The notes under the pieces were generated by a model that worked only from the letters and a program-made list of their open reading frames with translations, made no database searches and was not told the DNA's origin. From positions 1-31,259 of the forward strand of contig UQCL01000018.1 in the NCBI GenBank assembly GCA_900539505.1: a DNA stretch of 31,259 nt, written 5' to 3'. This stretch comes from an uncultured Campylobacter sp. (GTDB lineage Bacteria; Campylobacterota; Campylobacteria; Campylobacterales; Campylobacteraceae). Below, piece after piece: positions 1 through 8,068 of this stretch (position 1 is its first letter; each line of letters begins with the position of its first letter). The position numbers and the translations under genes are program-made.

Positions 1-42
1 GCAGCGTAGTCTCGTGGGCTCGGAGATGTGTATAAGAGACAG
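1..42 (+). other. Nextera sequencing adapter with i7 index (artefact)
   Basis: Positions 9-42 are the 34-nt Nextera read-2 transposase end, finishing in the mosaic end TGTATAAGAGACAG. Positions 1-8 (GCAGCGTA) look like an i7 index in oligo orientation; from memory it corresponds to N721. This is library adapter left in the assembly, not genome. Translating through it gives the N-terminal pentapeptide MYKRQ (GTG at 28), a recurrent artefact of untrimmed Nextera data. Genomic sequence begins at 43. Confidence 0.97.
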
Positions 43-777
43 ATATATATGCTCAGTATTTTCGCCTTTATTACATACATGGTAGAAAATAACTTTTTTA
101 GTTATGAGATATTTAAAATAGGTAATATGCCGATTTTTGCCTTGGCGTTTTTATACGGTCTTTCAATGTATATAGTTTTGCATATGTTTGCTATTTTATC
201 GGCATATTCATTTTTTCAGAGAGACTGCTGTTTTGGCGTATTATTTGCTATACCGGCTCTTGTTGTGGCTTTAGTTTTCCCTTGTTGGGTATACAAGAAT
301 ACAAAAACGCCATGGAGAATTATAATAATATATTCTGTGTCACTTATATTGTCTTTATTATTGGCATATGCTTTCTACAATAGGAGTAATGAGGAGGCAA
401 AAAATGTTATTATTTCAATTCTAGTTCTTATGCTCGGATTGTATTTAGGCAGTCTTTTTCTTGTGCCAAAATTTTATGCTGACTTATATAGTTTATTTTT
501 GAGATCATTGAGCCTGGCTGCGGATAATGCAAAAATATATTTAAAAAATGAAAATAGATCCGTTCGCGGTAAACTAATTTTCGATGACGGCAAATACGCT
601 TATGTGGAATTTAATCGCACGGATAGAGATTGCGGCGGCATTGGTGCTACCTGTGATCATATAATAAGAAAGAAAGTCCCTAGCGAAGATGTGAGTATTT
701 TTGTTTCGCCGGAGCAACAGCAAGATAAGAAGTCCGCAGCAAAACTACAAGAAGCCAAACAATCTAAAGCAAAATAA
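43..777 (+). CDS. Membrane protein of unknown function, 5'-truncated
   Basis: The frame is open from the adapter junction to a TAA at 775-777, so the true start is unknown; an in-frame ATG at 49 exists, but its ribosome site would lie in adapter. The product has about four or five hydrophobic membrane segments in its first 150 residues. A soluble tail of about 100 residues follows, containing GKLIFDDGKYAYVEF and a Cys pair (DCGGIGATCDH), and it ends in a Lys/Ala/Gln-rich stretch. I do not recognise the family. Base composition is clearly more AT-rich than the genes that follow and AAATTT is almost absent (one copy seen). That suggests recently acquired DNA, like the other end of the contig. 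Confidence 0.7.
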   Translation: MYMLSIFAFITYMVENNFFSYEIFKIGNMPIFALAFLYGLSMYIVLHMFAILSAYSFFQRDCCFGVLFAIPALVVALVFPCWVYKNTKTPWRIIIIYSVSLILSLLLAYAFYNRSNEEAKNVIISILVLMLGLYLGSLFLVPKFYADLYSLFLRSLSLAADNAKIYLKNENRSVRGKLIFDDGKYAYVEFNRTDRDCGGIGATCDHIIRKKVPSEDVSIFVSPEQQQDKKSAAKLQEAKQSKAK

Positions 778-781
778 TCAA

Positions 782-815
782 GAATTTAAAAGCGCGTGTT
801 TTCGCTTTTAAATTC
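782..815 (+). terminator. Perfect 13-bp stem-loop after the truncated membrane gene
   Basis: GAATTTAAAAGCG (782-794) and CGCTTTTAAATTC (803-815) pair perfectly around an 8-nt loop. It lies 4 nt after the stop codon and is a good candidate transcription terminator, although no clean T-run follows it. Confidence 0.6.
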
Positions 816-858
816 CATTCATGCGCCTTTTCAAATCCCCTTTTAAATTAAATTTAGC

Positions 859-864
859 TATACT
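859..864 (+). promoter_or_regulatory. Probable -10 box of dapD
   Basis: TATACT sits 31 nt before the dapD start in an AT-rich upstream stretch. Campylobacter vegetative promoters rely mainly on the -10 box and A/T periodicity, so no -35 is expected. Confidence 0.45.
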
Positions 865-894
865 CCCGCGCAATTTTGCGATTAAGGATTAAAT

Positions 895-2088
895 ATGAAA
901 GAGATTAAAAGCCTAAGCGAGCTTCAGGCTTTTGCAGATAAAGTTCGCGCCAAAAAGGGCTATCGCGATCCGATGATGTGGGCGATCGGGCGCGTATTTA
1001 AGGGGCGTGCGGAGGAGCACAAAAGCCTAAGTGTGAATTACGCGCACGTAAATTTTAAAGATGGGCTAGTAAGCGCAGCAGTGCTAATCCATGCTCTAGC
1101 CGAGTGCGGCGAGGTCGTGGATTTTAGCGGTAGTGAGTGCGTCCTTCCGCTAACGCACAAAGCCCTAAAAAAGGCGATCGAGGCCTTAAAATTTCTGCAG
1201 CCAGACGCCAAAGAGGGCGCGCACAAAAATCTGCAGGTGCTACTTGCGGTTAAAGAGGCGATGAAATCGGACGAGCACGCGAGCTTTTGCGCTAGCTTTA
1301 TCTTTGAGGATACCGCGCCGAAAAGCGTCGAGAGCGTCTATCTCAAGCTTTACGCGCTTTCGCTAAATCTCTGCGAGCCGCGCACGCTCAATCTAGATGG
1401 CGCATTTAGCGTGCTTCCGAACGTCGCATGGGACGAAAATGCCCGCCCGATCGAGCTTTGGTGGCTGCGTGAAAACGAAATCCATTTAAAAATGCAAGGC
1501 CGCTATCCACGCATAATCAGCGTAGATAAATTTCCGCGCTACCTAAGCCACGTCGTACCGCCGCAAAACGTGCGGATTTTAGATGACGCGAAGGTGCGTT
1601 TGGGTGCGCATATCGCCGCGGGTACGACCGTGATGCCGGGCGCTGCGTATGTGAATTTCAACGCAGGCACGACCGGCAGCGTTATGATCGAGGGGCGCGT
1701 CAGCAGCTCGGTCGTCGTGGGCGAGGGCAGCGACATAGGCGGCGGTGCGTCGATTTTGGGCGTGCTAAGCGGCACCAACGGCAATGCCGTGAGCATCGGC
1801 AAGCACTGCTTGCTGGGCGCAAACTCCGTCACGGGTATTCCGCTAGGCGACCGCTGCATCGTGGATGCCGGCATCGCGGTACTTGAGGGCACGAAGGTTT
1901 TCATCGCGCAAAAGGATCGCGAGGCGCTAGCAGCGCTAAATCCAGGCTTTGCGTTCGATCGTGAAATTTATAAAGGGCTTGAGCTTGCCGGGCTTAGCGG
2001 TCTGCACTTCCGACAAAATAGCCAAAGCGGGCAGATTACGGCAAGCATTAGCAAGCGTGCGATCAAACTCAACGCGGAACTGCATTAA
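895..2088 (+). CDS. dapD: 2,3,4,5-tetrahydropyridine-2,6-dicarboxylate N-succinyltransferase
   Basis: DapD transfers succinyl from succinyl-CoA to tetrahydrodipicolinate in the succinylase branch of the diaminopimelate/lysine pathway, feeding peptidoglycan synthesis in the cytoplasm. The 397-aa product is the long form found in epsilonproteobacteria. It has an alpha-helical N-terminal domain, then a linker region with the conserved LRENEIHLKMQGRYPRI segment. From about residue 225 to 340 come hexapeptide-type repeats of a left-handed beta helix (AHIAAGTTVMPGAAYVNFNAG, IGGGASILG, SIGKHCLLGANS). The ATG is preceded by AAGGA at a good distance. The gene appears monocistronic: it has its own -10 box and a 361-nt gap downstream. 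Confidence 0.95.
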   Translation: MKEIKSLSELQAFADKVRAKKGYRDPMMWAIGRVFKGRAEEHKSLSVNYAHVNFKDGLVSAAVLIHALAECGEVVDFSGSECVLPLTHKALKKAIEALKFLQPDAKEGAHKNLQVLLAVKEAMKSDEHASFCASFIFEDTAPKSVESVYLKLYALSLNLCEPRTLNLDGAFSVLPNVAWDENARPIELWWLRENEIHLKMQGRYPRIISVDKFPRYLSHVVPPQNVRILDDAKVRLGAHIAAGTTVMPGAAYVNFNAGTTGSVMIEGRVSSSVVVGEGSDIGGGASILGVLSGTNGNAVSIGKHCLLGANSVTGIPLGDRCIVDAGIAVLEGTKVFIAQKDREALAALNPGFAFDREIYKGLELAGLSGLHFRQNSQSGQITASISKRAIKLNAELH

Positions 2089-2170
2089 ATTTATAAATTT
2101 AAACGGCGGGCGCGGATTGGCTGGAGCTTTTTTTTAAACTGCGTTAAATCTATAACTTAAACGGCGAGTT
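2083..2170 (+). repeat. Imperfect direct repeat at and after the end of dapD
   Basis: The sequence TGCATTAAATTTATAAATTT followed by AAACGGCGG (2083-2111), spanning the dapD stop, recurs about 58 nt later as TGCGTTAAATCTATAACTTA followed by AACGGCGAG (2141-2169). This looks like a local duplication that has since diverged. The rest of the 2089-2449 gap holds no gene I can support; it is rich in AAATTT/GAATTT words. Confidence 0.55.
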
Positions 2171-2415
2171 TGAAAAAGATACGGACGATCTCGCCGCACG
2201 CCGCTTTGAGCGAGCGCATGCGATCCGTCGCAAAATTTCTACTCATAGAATTTTGCGCGGAATTTAAAGAATTTTTGCCGCGATTTAGAAAATTTCTAGC
2301 GGTGATTTATGGAATTTACGCCGCTATTTTAACGTAAGTAATTTTGGCGGCTAGCGGATTTTTGCCGTGCAGAGGGTTCTTAAATTTTAAAAATAGATTG
2401 AATTTAAAATTTGAA

Positions 2416-2421
2416 TATGAT
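2416..2421 (+). promoter_or_regulatory. Possible -10 box of the secreted protein/CDF unit
   Basis: TATGAT lies 29 nt before the ATG at 2450 in AT-rich DNA. It is the best -10-like word in the gap; support is composition and position only. Confidence 0.3.
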
Positions 2422-2449
2422 AGATTTCAAATAAAAATAAGGAGATAAA

Positions 2450-2842
2450 ATGAAAAAATTTATACCCGCCTTGTTCGGCGTATTTATCTGCAGCGCAGCG
2501 CTTGCGGGAGATGCCGATGCCGATGCCGAGCGCTGCAAGGCTTTGGCGGACGCCGTAAATGGGCACAGTCACCCCGCGACTAAAAATATAGAGTTGAGCG
2601 CGACTACATGCGAGGGCGATAAATTTGTAATTCCTACGATTCTAAAAAATGAAATTTGGGACAAAGTAGATCCCAAAATCAAGCAAAATTTTGAAAGCAT
2701 TTTGCGCGTCAACAGGCAAAAGGACGTCTGCGCGATGATGAAAGCGGGCGGTCTAAATCGCATAGGCGTACGAGAATTTCTGCAAAGTGGCGAAAAAATC
2801 GCCGATCTGACCTATACGCGCAAAGATTGCGGCTTGGAATAA
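2450..2842 (+). CDS. Small secreted protein of unknown function
   Basis: The 130-aa product starts with a Sec signal peptide (Lys-Lys, hydrophobic core, AALA-G cleavage site near residue 20). The mature part has four cysteines (in AERCKAL, TTCEGD, DVCAMM and KDCGLE), suggesting two disulfides in the periplasm. The start is fixed by AAGGAG 5 nt before the ATG. I do not recognise the family. The stop is only 18 nt before the CDF exporter gene, so the two are probably co-transcribed. A role in periplasmic metal handling is possible but is inference from context alone. Confidence 0.75.
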   Translation: MKKFIPALFGVFICSAALAGDADADAERCKALADAVNGHSHPATKNIELSATTCEGDKFVIPTILKNEIWDKVDPKIKQNFESILRVNRQKDVCAMMKAGGLNRIGVREFLQSGEKIADLTYTRKDCGLE

Positions 2843-2860
2843 AATTTCAAAGGAGAGATA

Positions 2861-3988
2861 ATGGAAGTGCCTCAAGCGGCGTATAGCAGAGATAAAATCA
2901 TCGTTCGCACCGGTGCGATCGGTATCATTTCAAATGTAATTTTAGCGGCATTTAAGGGCGTCGTGGGACTGATTTCGGGCTCGATCGCGATCGTGCTTGA
3001 TGCCGTAAATAACCTAAGCGACGCGCTTTCGTCCGTCATTACGATCGTGGGCGTACACCTTGCTAGCAAGCAGCCCGATCGCGCGCACCCTTTCGGGCAT
3101 GGTAGGATCGAGTATCTAAGCGCGATCGTAATCGCCGTCATCATCCTATACACCGGCGGCGTCTCGCTCGTTGAATCGATCAAAAAGATCATTCATCCGC
3201 AAGCGGCGAATTATAATGTGGTTTCGCTCGCCATAATCGCCGTAGCCGTCGCGGCGAAATTTAGCCTGGGGCTCTATACGCAAAAGACGGGCGAGCGCGT
3301 AAATTCTGACTCGCTCATCGCTAGCGGCGTGGACGCCAAATACGATGCGCTCGTATCGCTAGCCACTCTCGTAGCGGCTTTGATTTCGCTTATTTTCAGG
3401 CTGAGCTTGGAGGCGTATCTGGGCGCGATAATTTCGGCGCTTCTAATCAAAACGGCGTATGAAATTCTGCGCGATACGATCAGTAAGCTTTTGGGCTCGC
3501 GCCCGAGCCTGGAGCTGACGAATGAAATTTACGACGTCGTGCGCGGCTTTGAGGGCGTCATCGGCGCGTATGATCTGATGTTTCATGACTACGGGCCCGA
3601 CAAGATGGTCGGCAGCATCCACATCGAGGTCGCAGAGGGTACGACCGCGGCGCAGATCGACGCTCTTACGCGCCGCATCCAAAACGCCGTTTTTGCGAAA
3701 TTTAATATCATCCTAGACACCGTAGGAATTTACGCGTTTAATAAAAACGATCCGCGCGCCGCCGAGATCCGCGAACATATTAAGCAGATGGCGCTATCTC
3801 ATGAGTTTGTTTCGCAGATACACGGATTTTATCTCGACGAGGAAAAGCGCTCGATCAGCTTCGACGTCATCGTCGATTTCGCAGCGCCCGATATGGAGGC
3901 GACGTTTCGCGCGGTCTGCAAGCAGGTGCGCGCGGCGTATCCGAACTACACGCTCATCATCACTCGCGATAGCGATTACAGCGGTTAA
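2861..3988 (+). CDS. Cation diffusion facilitator (CDF) family metal exporter
   Basis: CDF proteins are homodimeric inner-membrane antiporters that export divalent metals in exchange for protons. The 375-aa product has six predicted membrane helices and a cytoplasmic C-terminal ferredoxin-like domain (GSIHIEVAEG). Family signatures are DAVNNLSDALSS in helix 2 (D47, N50, N51, D54), HPFGHGRIEYLSA after it, and ASGVDAKYDALVS in helix 5 (D158, D162). The helix 2/helix 5 pair reads NxxxD plus DxxxD. It lacks the histidine typical of zinc-specific members, which fits manganese, iron or cobalt better than zinc; that is inference. GGAGAG precedes the ATG. It follows the small secreted protein gene at 18 nt. 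Confidence 0.92.
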   Translation: MEVPQAAYSRDKIIVRTGAIGIISNVILAAFKGVVGLISGSIAIVLDAVNNLSDALSSVITIVGVHLASKQPDRAHPFGHGRIEYLSAIVIAVIILYTGGVSLVESIKKIIHPQAANYNVVSLAIIAVAVAAKFSLGLYTQKTGERVNSDSLIASGVDAKYDALVSLATLVAALISLIFRLSLEAYLGAIISALLIKTAYEILRDTISKLLGSRPSLELTNEIYDVVRGFEGVIGAYDLMFHDYGPDKMVGSIHIEVAEGTTAAQIDALTRRIQNAVFAKFNIILDTVGIYAFNKNDPRAAEIREHIKQMALSHEFVSQIHGFYLDEEKRSISFDVIVDFAAPDMEATFRAVCKQVRAAYPNYTLIITRDSDYSG

Positions 3989-4075
3989 AATTTAAATTGC
4001 TCTAGCGGTTTAATTTAATCGCGCCGGCTCTCGCTTTCTCGCGCGCTCCTTCGGCGAAATTTCAGAATTTTAAGC

Positions 4076-4081
4076 TACAAT
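4076..4081 (+). promoter_or_regulatory. Probable -10 box of the ABC-F/thiS unit
   Basis: TACAAT in the context AAGCTACAATAGG is the only good -10 word in the 219-nt gap between the CDF gene and the ABC-F start. It leaves a leader of roughly 120 nt. Confidence 0.4.
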
Positions 4082-4207
4082 AGGAGAAATTTATCGCAGC
4101 TCCGCGCGGCGCAAAAGCTGCAATAAACCGCGAGATGAAATTTGCGCGCAAAACCCGGCAGAAGCCCGCGCGCAAGGCAATGCAAAGAGAAATTTAAAAG
4201 GAAAAAT

Positions 4208-5800
4208 ATGGTTGAAATCAAAGATCTAACGATGCGCTTCGGCAAACAGCTGCTTTTTGAAAACGTAAATTTGAGCCTCGATAAGGGCAGGCGCTACGGT
4301 CTCATCGGCGCAAACGGCGCGGGCAAATCGACGCTGCTTAAAATTTTAAGCGGGCAGATCGAAGCAAGCAGCGGCGAAATTTTGATTGAAAGCGGGCTTA
4401 AAATCGGCGTTTTGGGGCAGGATCAATTCGCCTTTGAAAGTTTCAGCGTCAAAGACGCCGTACTCTACGGCAACAAGCGCCTTTATGACGCCGTGCGCGA
4501 AAAGACGCAGCTTTACGAAGCGGGCGAGTTTAACGACGAGATAAACGAGCGCCTCGGCGATCTTGAGATGATCTGCGCCGAGGAGGATCCCGCCTACGAG
4601 TACGAAACGCGGATCGAGAAAATTTTAAGCTCGCTGGGGCTAAACGACTTCGATAAAAAGATGAGCGAGATCGAGACGAGCGATAAATTTAAGGTCCTTC
4701 TCGCGCAGGTGCTCTTCCCGCGTCCCGACGTGCTGTTTTTGGACGAGCCGACCAATAACCTCGATATCGACGCCATTTCGTGGCTTGAGTTTGAGCTAAA
4801 TCGCCACACGGGCACGCTCGTAGTCATCAGCCACGACCGCCACTTCTTAAACCGCGTCTGCACGGACATTCTCGACGTGGATTTTAGGCGGGTGCGCGAA
4901 TTTAGCGGCAATTACGACGACTGGTTCATAGCGTCCAATCTCATCGCCAAGCAGGCGCAGTTTGAGCGCGAGAAAAAGCTCAAAGAGAAGGCGGAGCTTG
5001 AAAAATTTATCGCTCGCTTCAGCGCCAACGCAAGTAAGGCGAAGCAGGCCACGAGCCGTCAAAAACAGCTCGATAAACTCGATCTTAGCGAGCTTGCGAC
5101 CTCTTCGCGCAGGGAGCCTAGCATTTTATTCAAGCCCGCCCGCGAGATCGGTAATGAAATTTTAGAGCTAAGCGGCGTGGATATGAGCTTCGGCGAGATT
5201 GAAATTCTGAAAAATTTTAACCTCAAGCTCGCTCACGGCGATAAGATCGCGATCATCGGGCGAAACGGCGTGGGCAAAAGCACGCTTTGCAAGATCATCA
5301 TGGGCGAGCTCGTGCCGCAGCGCGGCAAGGTGCACATGGGCGCCACGATCGAGCCCGGGTACTTCGCGCAGGATACGAATAATAAAATTTCAGGCGAGCT
5401 CAAGCTCTACGAATATCTACAAAGCCCGCAGAATAGGGATCTGGATGAAATTCGCAAATGCCTTGGACGTATGCTTTTTAGCGGTGCGGAGCAGGAGAAA
5501 AGCGTGGGCAGCCTAAGCGGCGGCGAGAAACACCGCGTGATGCTAAGCAAGCTAATGCTGCAACGCCCGAACCTGCTGGTGCTCGATGAGCCCAACAACC
5601 ACCTTGATCTCGAGGCGATCATCGCGCTTGGCGAGGCGCTGTATAACTTCGCGGGCTGCGCGATCTGCGTGAGCCACGACCGCGAGCTCATCGACGCGTT
5701 TGCAAATAGAATTTTGCATCTCAAAGGAGACGGCGAAATCGTCGATTTTAGGGGTACTTATGAGGAGTATCGCGAGAGCTTGGGAGCGAGCGATGATTGA
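4208..5800 (+). CDS. ABC-F family ATPase, YbiT-like
   Basis: ABC-F proteins are soluble twin-ATPase proteins that act at the ribosome. This 530-aa product matches the YbiT branch by segment order. Walker A is GANGAGKST (34-42), and the first domain has LDEPTNNLD but a degenerate signature (TSDKFKVLLAQ instead of LSGGQ). The linker contains RFSANASKAKQATSRQKQLDKL, followed by a second Walker A GRNGVGKST (351-359), LSGGEKHRVMLS and LDEPNNHLD. The ATG at 4208 is chosen because AAAAGGAAAA sits just before it and the protein then begins MVEIKDL; an upstream in-frame ATG at 4142 would add 22 unlike residues. The stop overlaps the thiS start by 8 nt, so thiS is probably translationally coupled. Confidence 0.93.
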   Translation: MVEIKDLTMRFGKQLLFENVNLSLDKGRRYGLIGANGAGKSTLLKILSGQIEASSGEILIESGLKIGVLGQDQFAFESFSVKDAVLYGNKRLYDAVREKTQLYEAGEFNDEINERLGDLEMICAEEDPAYEYETRIEKILSSLGLNDFDKKMSEIETSDKFKVLLAQVLFPRPDVLFLDEPTNNLDIDAISWLEFELNRHTGTLVVISHDRHFLNRVCTDILDVDFRRVREFSGNYDDWFIASNLIAKQAQFEREKKLKEKAELEKFIARFSANASKAKQATSRQKQLDKLDLSELATSSRREPSILFKPAREIGNEILELSGVDMSFGEIEILKNFNLKLAHGDKIAIIGRNGVGKSTLCKIIMGELVPQRGKVHMGATIEPGYFAQDTNNKISGELKLYEYLQSPQNRDLDEIRKCLGRMLFSGAEQEKSVGSLSGGEKHRVMLSKLMLQRPNLLVLDEPNNHLDLEAIIALGEALYNFAGCAICVSHDRELIDAFANRILHLKGDGEIVDFRGTYEEYRESLGASDD

Positions 5801-5996
5801 GATCTGCGTAAACGGCGAGCCGCTGCAACTGGCGCAGGATATGAGCGTGAGCGAGTTTTTACGCCGGCGCGGACACGATCTACGCCTAGTAGCGCTCGAG
5901 CGCGACGGCGAAATTTTAAAAAAAGAGGCGTGGGAGCGCACGCAGATCTCAAGCGGCAAAAAATATGAGATCGTCGAGTTCGTAGGCGGCGGCTGA
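5793..5996 (+). CDS. thiS: Sulfur carrier protein ThiS
   Basis: ThiS is the ubiquitin-like carrier whose C-terminal Gly-Gly is adenylated by ThiF and converted to a thiocarboxylate, giving sulfur to the thiazole ring built by ThiG. The 67-aa product begins MIEICVNGEPLQL and ends FVGGG, with the exposed glycines intact. Length is normal for the family. The ATG lies inside the last codons of the ABC-F gene (8-nt overlap). In other Campylobacter, thiS is directly followed by thiF; here nearly 1.3 kb of non-coding sequence intervenes. Confidence 0.93.
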   Translation: MIEICVNGEPLQLAQDMSVSEFLRRRGHDLRLVALERDGEILKKEAWERTQISSGKKYEIVEFVGGG

Positions 5997-7273
5997 GGTC
6001 GGAGCTTTGGGTTATGTTAAAATTGCGGCGACCGAGGTTTAGATCCGCGCGGAAGCCGCTAAATTTTAATCGGTATGGCGACACAGCGGCTGGGGCTTAA
6101 AATTTGCACGCGCGTCGTTAAAATTTTAGCGGTACGGCGATATGACGGTGGCTAAATTTAGAAGCGAAACCGCCGAAATTTTAAACGGCGTAGCGACACT
6201 GAGATACGTCAGTACGGCGGACGCGGTAGAGCGGAGACATAGCGGCTTGGGTTTTTGAATTTATGAGAGAACTTGTCGCGTGGTTTTGGACTTACATCGG
6301 CAACGACTAAGCACGAAATTCTAAATTTTGTGTCGCAGCTTTAACGTAGGATTTTAAAGACCTGTGCACTGCCCCCTTGGTGGCAGTATCGCGCCGGATG
6401 AGGAAATTTTAAAATTTATGTCATAGCGCTTGAGCTTTAAAGATTTATGCGCCGTGCCGACGTCAGGCTTTAGAATTTAAGTCGCGGGATTTGGGCGTCG
6501 AGTTTTAAAATTTATGCCGCAAAATTTTGCGTCATCGCGCTTGGCAGCAGGCGCTTAAATTTTGTTCGCGAGTGCGCCAAACTCGGCTCGCGAGTGCGGT
6601 ACGCGTTTAAATTTTGCCGATCGTGCCAAAGGACGACGCTAAATTTTAATGCGCTTTGCGGCGGCAAAATTTAGCGGTTTAGATTGCGCGCGCTTAGGCT
6701 TGAGCCGGGATTTGGCGCCGAGGGCATGAAATTTCGGCGGATTTGGCTCACGCGTAGCTGCAGATAGCGGCGCAGGCTTTTCATTACACGGCGCGATGTG
6801 ATAGGGCAAAACGCTCGCGCACGGTAAAAGGCGGCTTGTGTCCGTGAATTTATACGACGGACGATAAATTTCAAAAAGCTTAAAGCCGGTCAAAACAAAG
6901 CGCATGATGCGGCGCTGAAATTTCATTGATCGGGCTAGCTTTAGAGCTGCGTGCGATTGATCGCCGCGCTTTGCGAGGCGCGATAAAAGCGCGCTTGCAT
7001 TAAGTCCGAGTGAGGACGCGGCTGTTAATTAGTATTCTTTGCGAAAGGCTAGGCTTTGAAATTCTGCGTGCGGCGGCGTAAATTCGGCGAATTTCCGGCG
7101 GAGTGCGATGCCTATCTAGCAGGGATCGACGCTGTGCAAAGCGGCAAAAGCTAAGCGTAGATGCCCCACCAAAATCGTTAAAATTTGCGGCTTTGCGTGA
7201 CGCAAAAAAGGCGCAGGGTCAAAGCTCGCGCGGCGAGACTCGGGCGCGCAAAAAGATAAAATTTAGGATCAAA
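5997..7273 (+). other. 1.28-kb non-coding spacer between thiS and thiF, rich in AAATTT
   Basis: No ORF here looks like a real protein. The stretch is a mosaic of GC-rich words and repeated AAATTT/AAAATTTT words. Its first part holds three decaying repeat units (listed separately). I saw no recognisable TPP riboswitch: one CTGAGA is present near 6198, but the ACCTGAT-type partner is missing. The spacer separates two genes that act together, so it is probably an expansion inside an ancestral operon. Confidence 0.6.
6060..6212 (+). repeat. Three degenerate tandem units in the thiS-thiF spacer
   Basis: Units start near 6060, 6119 and 6175. Each has the order AAATTTTA, then CGGTATGGCGACACAG, CGGTACGGCGATATGA or ACGGCGTAGCGACACT, then a G/C-rich part. 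The period is about 56-59 nt. They look like old tandem copies diverging by point changes. Confidence 0.5.
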
Positions 7274-8068
7274 ATGCAGATAAAATTAAACGGCAAAGCT
7301 TACGAGACGGGCGCGAGCGACCTTGAGGGGCTTAAGCGCGAAGTTAAATTTAGCGGCGAGATCGCCGTGATAAACGGCTATGCGAGCACGCAAAATTGCG
7401 AGCTGAAGGCGGGTGATGAGCTCTTTTTGCTCACGCGCGGTGCTGATCTGGCGCCGCAGGAGCTTCGCGAGCTGATGCTTGCTCGCAACGCCCCTTCGGT
7501 AAACGAGGCGCTGCAAGGCTCGCGCGTGGCGATCTGCGGGCTCGGCGGGCTCGGCTCCAACGTCGCGATCCTTCTTGCGCGCGCGGGCGTGGGCGAGCTC
7601 TTTTTGATCGACTTCGACGTCGTCGAGCCGACCAACCTTAACCGCCAGCAGTACGAGATCGGCGATCTTTACAAGCCCAAGACGGCCGCTTTGAGCGAAA
7701 AAATCGCGCGCATAAACCCGTTCGTGCGCGTGCGAACCTTAAACGAGCGACTTACCGCGCAAAACGTAGCCGAAATTTTAAAAAACGAGCGTATAATTTG
7801 CGAGTGCTTCGACGACGCGGCGGCGAAAGCGATGATTTTTGGCGCATTCGGCGGCACGGATTCCTTTTTGATCTGCGCTAGCGGCATGGCGGGCAGCGGC
7901 GACGCCAACGAGATCCGCACGACGCGGCTCGGTAAAAACGTCTTCGTCTGCGGCGACCGCAAAAGCGCTGCGGCTCAGGGCGTGGGGCTGCTCGCTCCGC
8001 GCGTGGCGATCTGTGCCGCTCATCAGGCAAACGTCGCGCTTAGGCTGATTTTGGGCGAGGAGGGCTAA
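7274..8068 (+). CDS. thiF: ThiS adenylyltransferase ThiF with N-terminal ThiS-like domain
   Basis: ThiF activates the ThiS C-terminus with ATP. The 264-aa product is the small ThiF type. Residues 1 to about 60 resemble a ThiS fold (MQIKLNGKAY, AVINGYASTQ, LKAGDELFLLTRGADL) but lack a Gly-Gly end. They are followed by the E1-like Rossmann domain with ICGLGGLGSN (88-96), LIDFDVVEPTNLNRQQY and a late VCGDRK cysteine segment. The ATG at 7274 is chosen because AGGATC precedes it and the ThiS-like domain starts there; the frame is open further upstream (from 7103), but that part is low-complexity spacer-like sequence. The Zn-binding CxxC pairs of E. coli ThiF are not evident. Confidence 0.9.
   Translation: MQIKLNGKAYETGASDLEGLKREVKFSGEIAVINGYASTQNCELKAGDELFLLTRGADLAPQELRELMLARNAPSVNEALQGSRVAICGLGGLGSNVAILLARAGVGELFLIDFDVVEPTNLNRQQYEIGDLYKPKTAALSEKIARINPFVRVRTLNERLTAQNVAEILKNERIICECFDDAAAKAMIFGAFGGTDSFLICASGMAGSGDANEIRTTRLGKNVFVCGDRKSAAAQGVGLLAPRVAICAAHQANVALRLILGEEG

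Noticed and set aside
4142..4207. Upstream in-frame extension of the ABC-F gene
   Set aside because: The 22 extra residues do not resemble the family, while the ATG at 4208 has a good ribosome site and starts the ABC domain correctly.
6190..6230. CTGAGATACG resembling part of a TPP riboswitch near thiS
   Set aside because: The second conserved half (ACCTGAT...GGGA type) and the P1 stem are missing, and the site is downstream of thiS and about 1 kb before thiF.
6263..6310. 15-codon ORF MRELVAWFWTYIGND
   Set aside because: No ribosome site and no recognised small-protein family; such short ORFs are expected by chance in a 1.3-kb spacer.
7103..7273. N-terminal extension of thiF from the ATG at 7103
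   Set aside because: The extra 57 residues have spacer-like composition, and the ThiS-like domain with a ribosome site begins at 7274.
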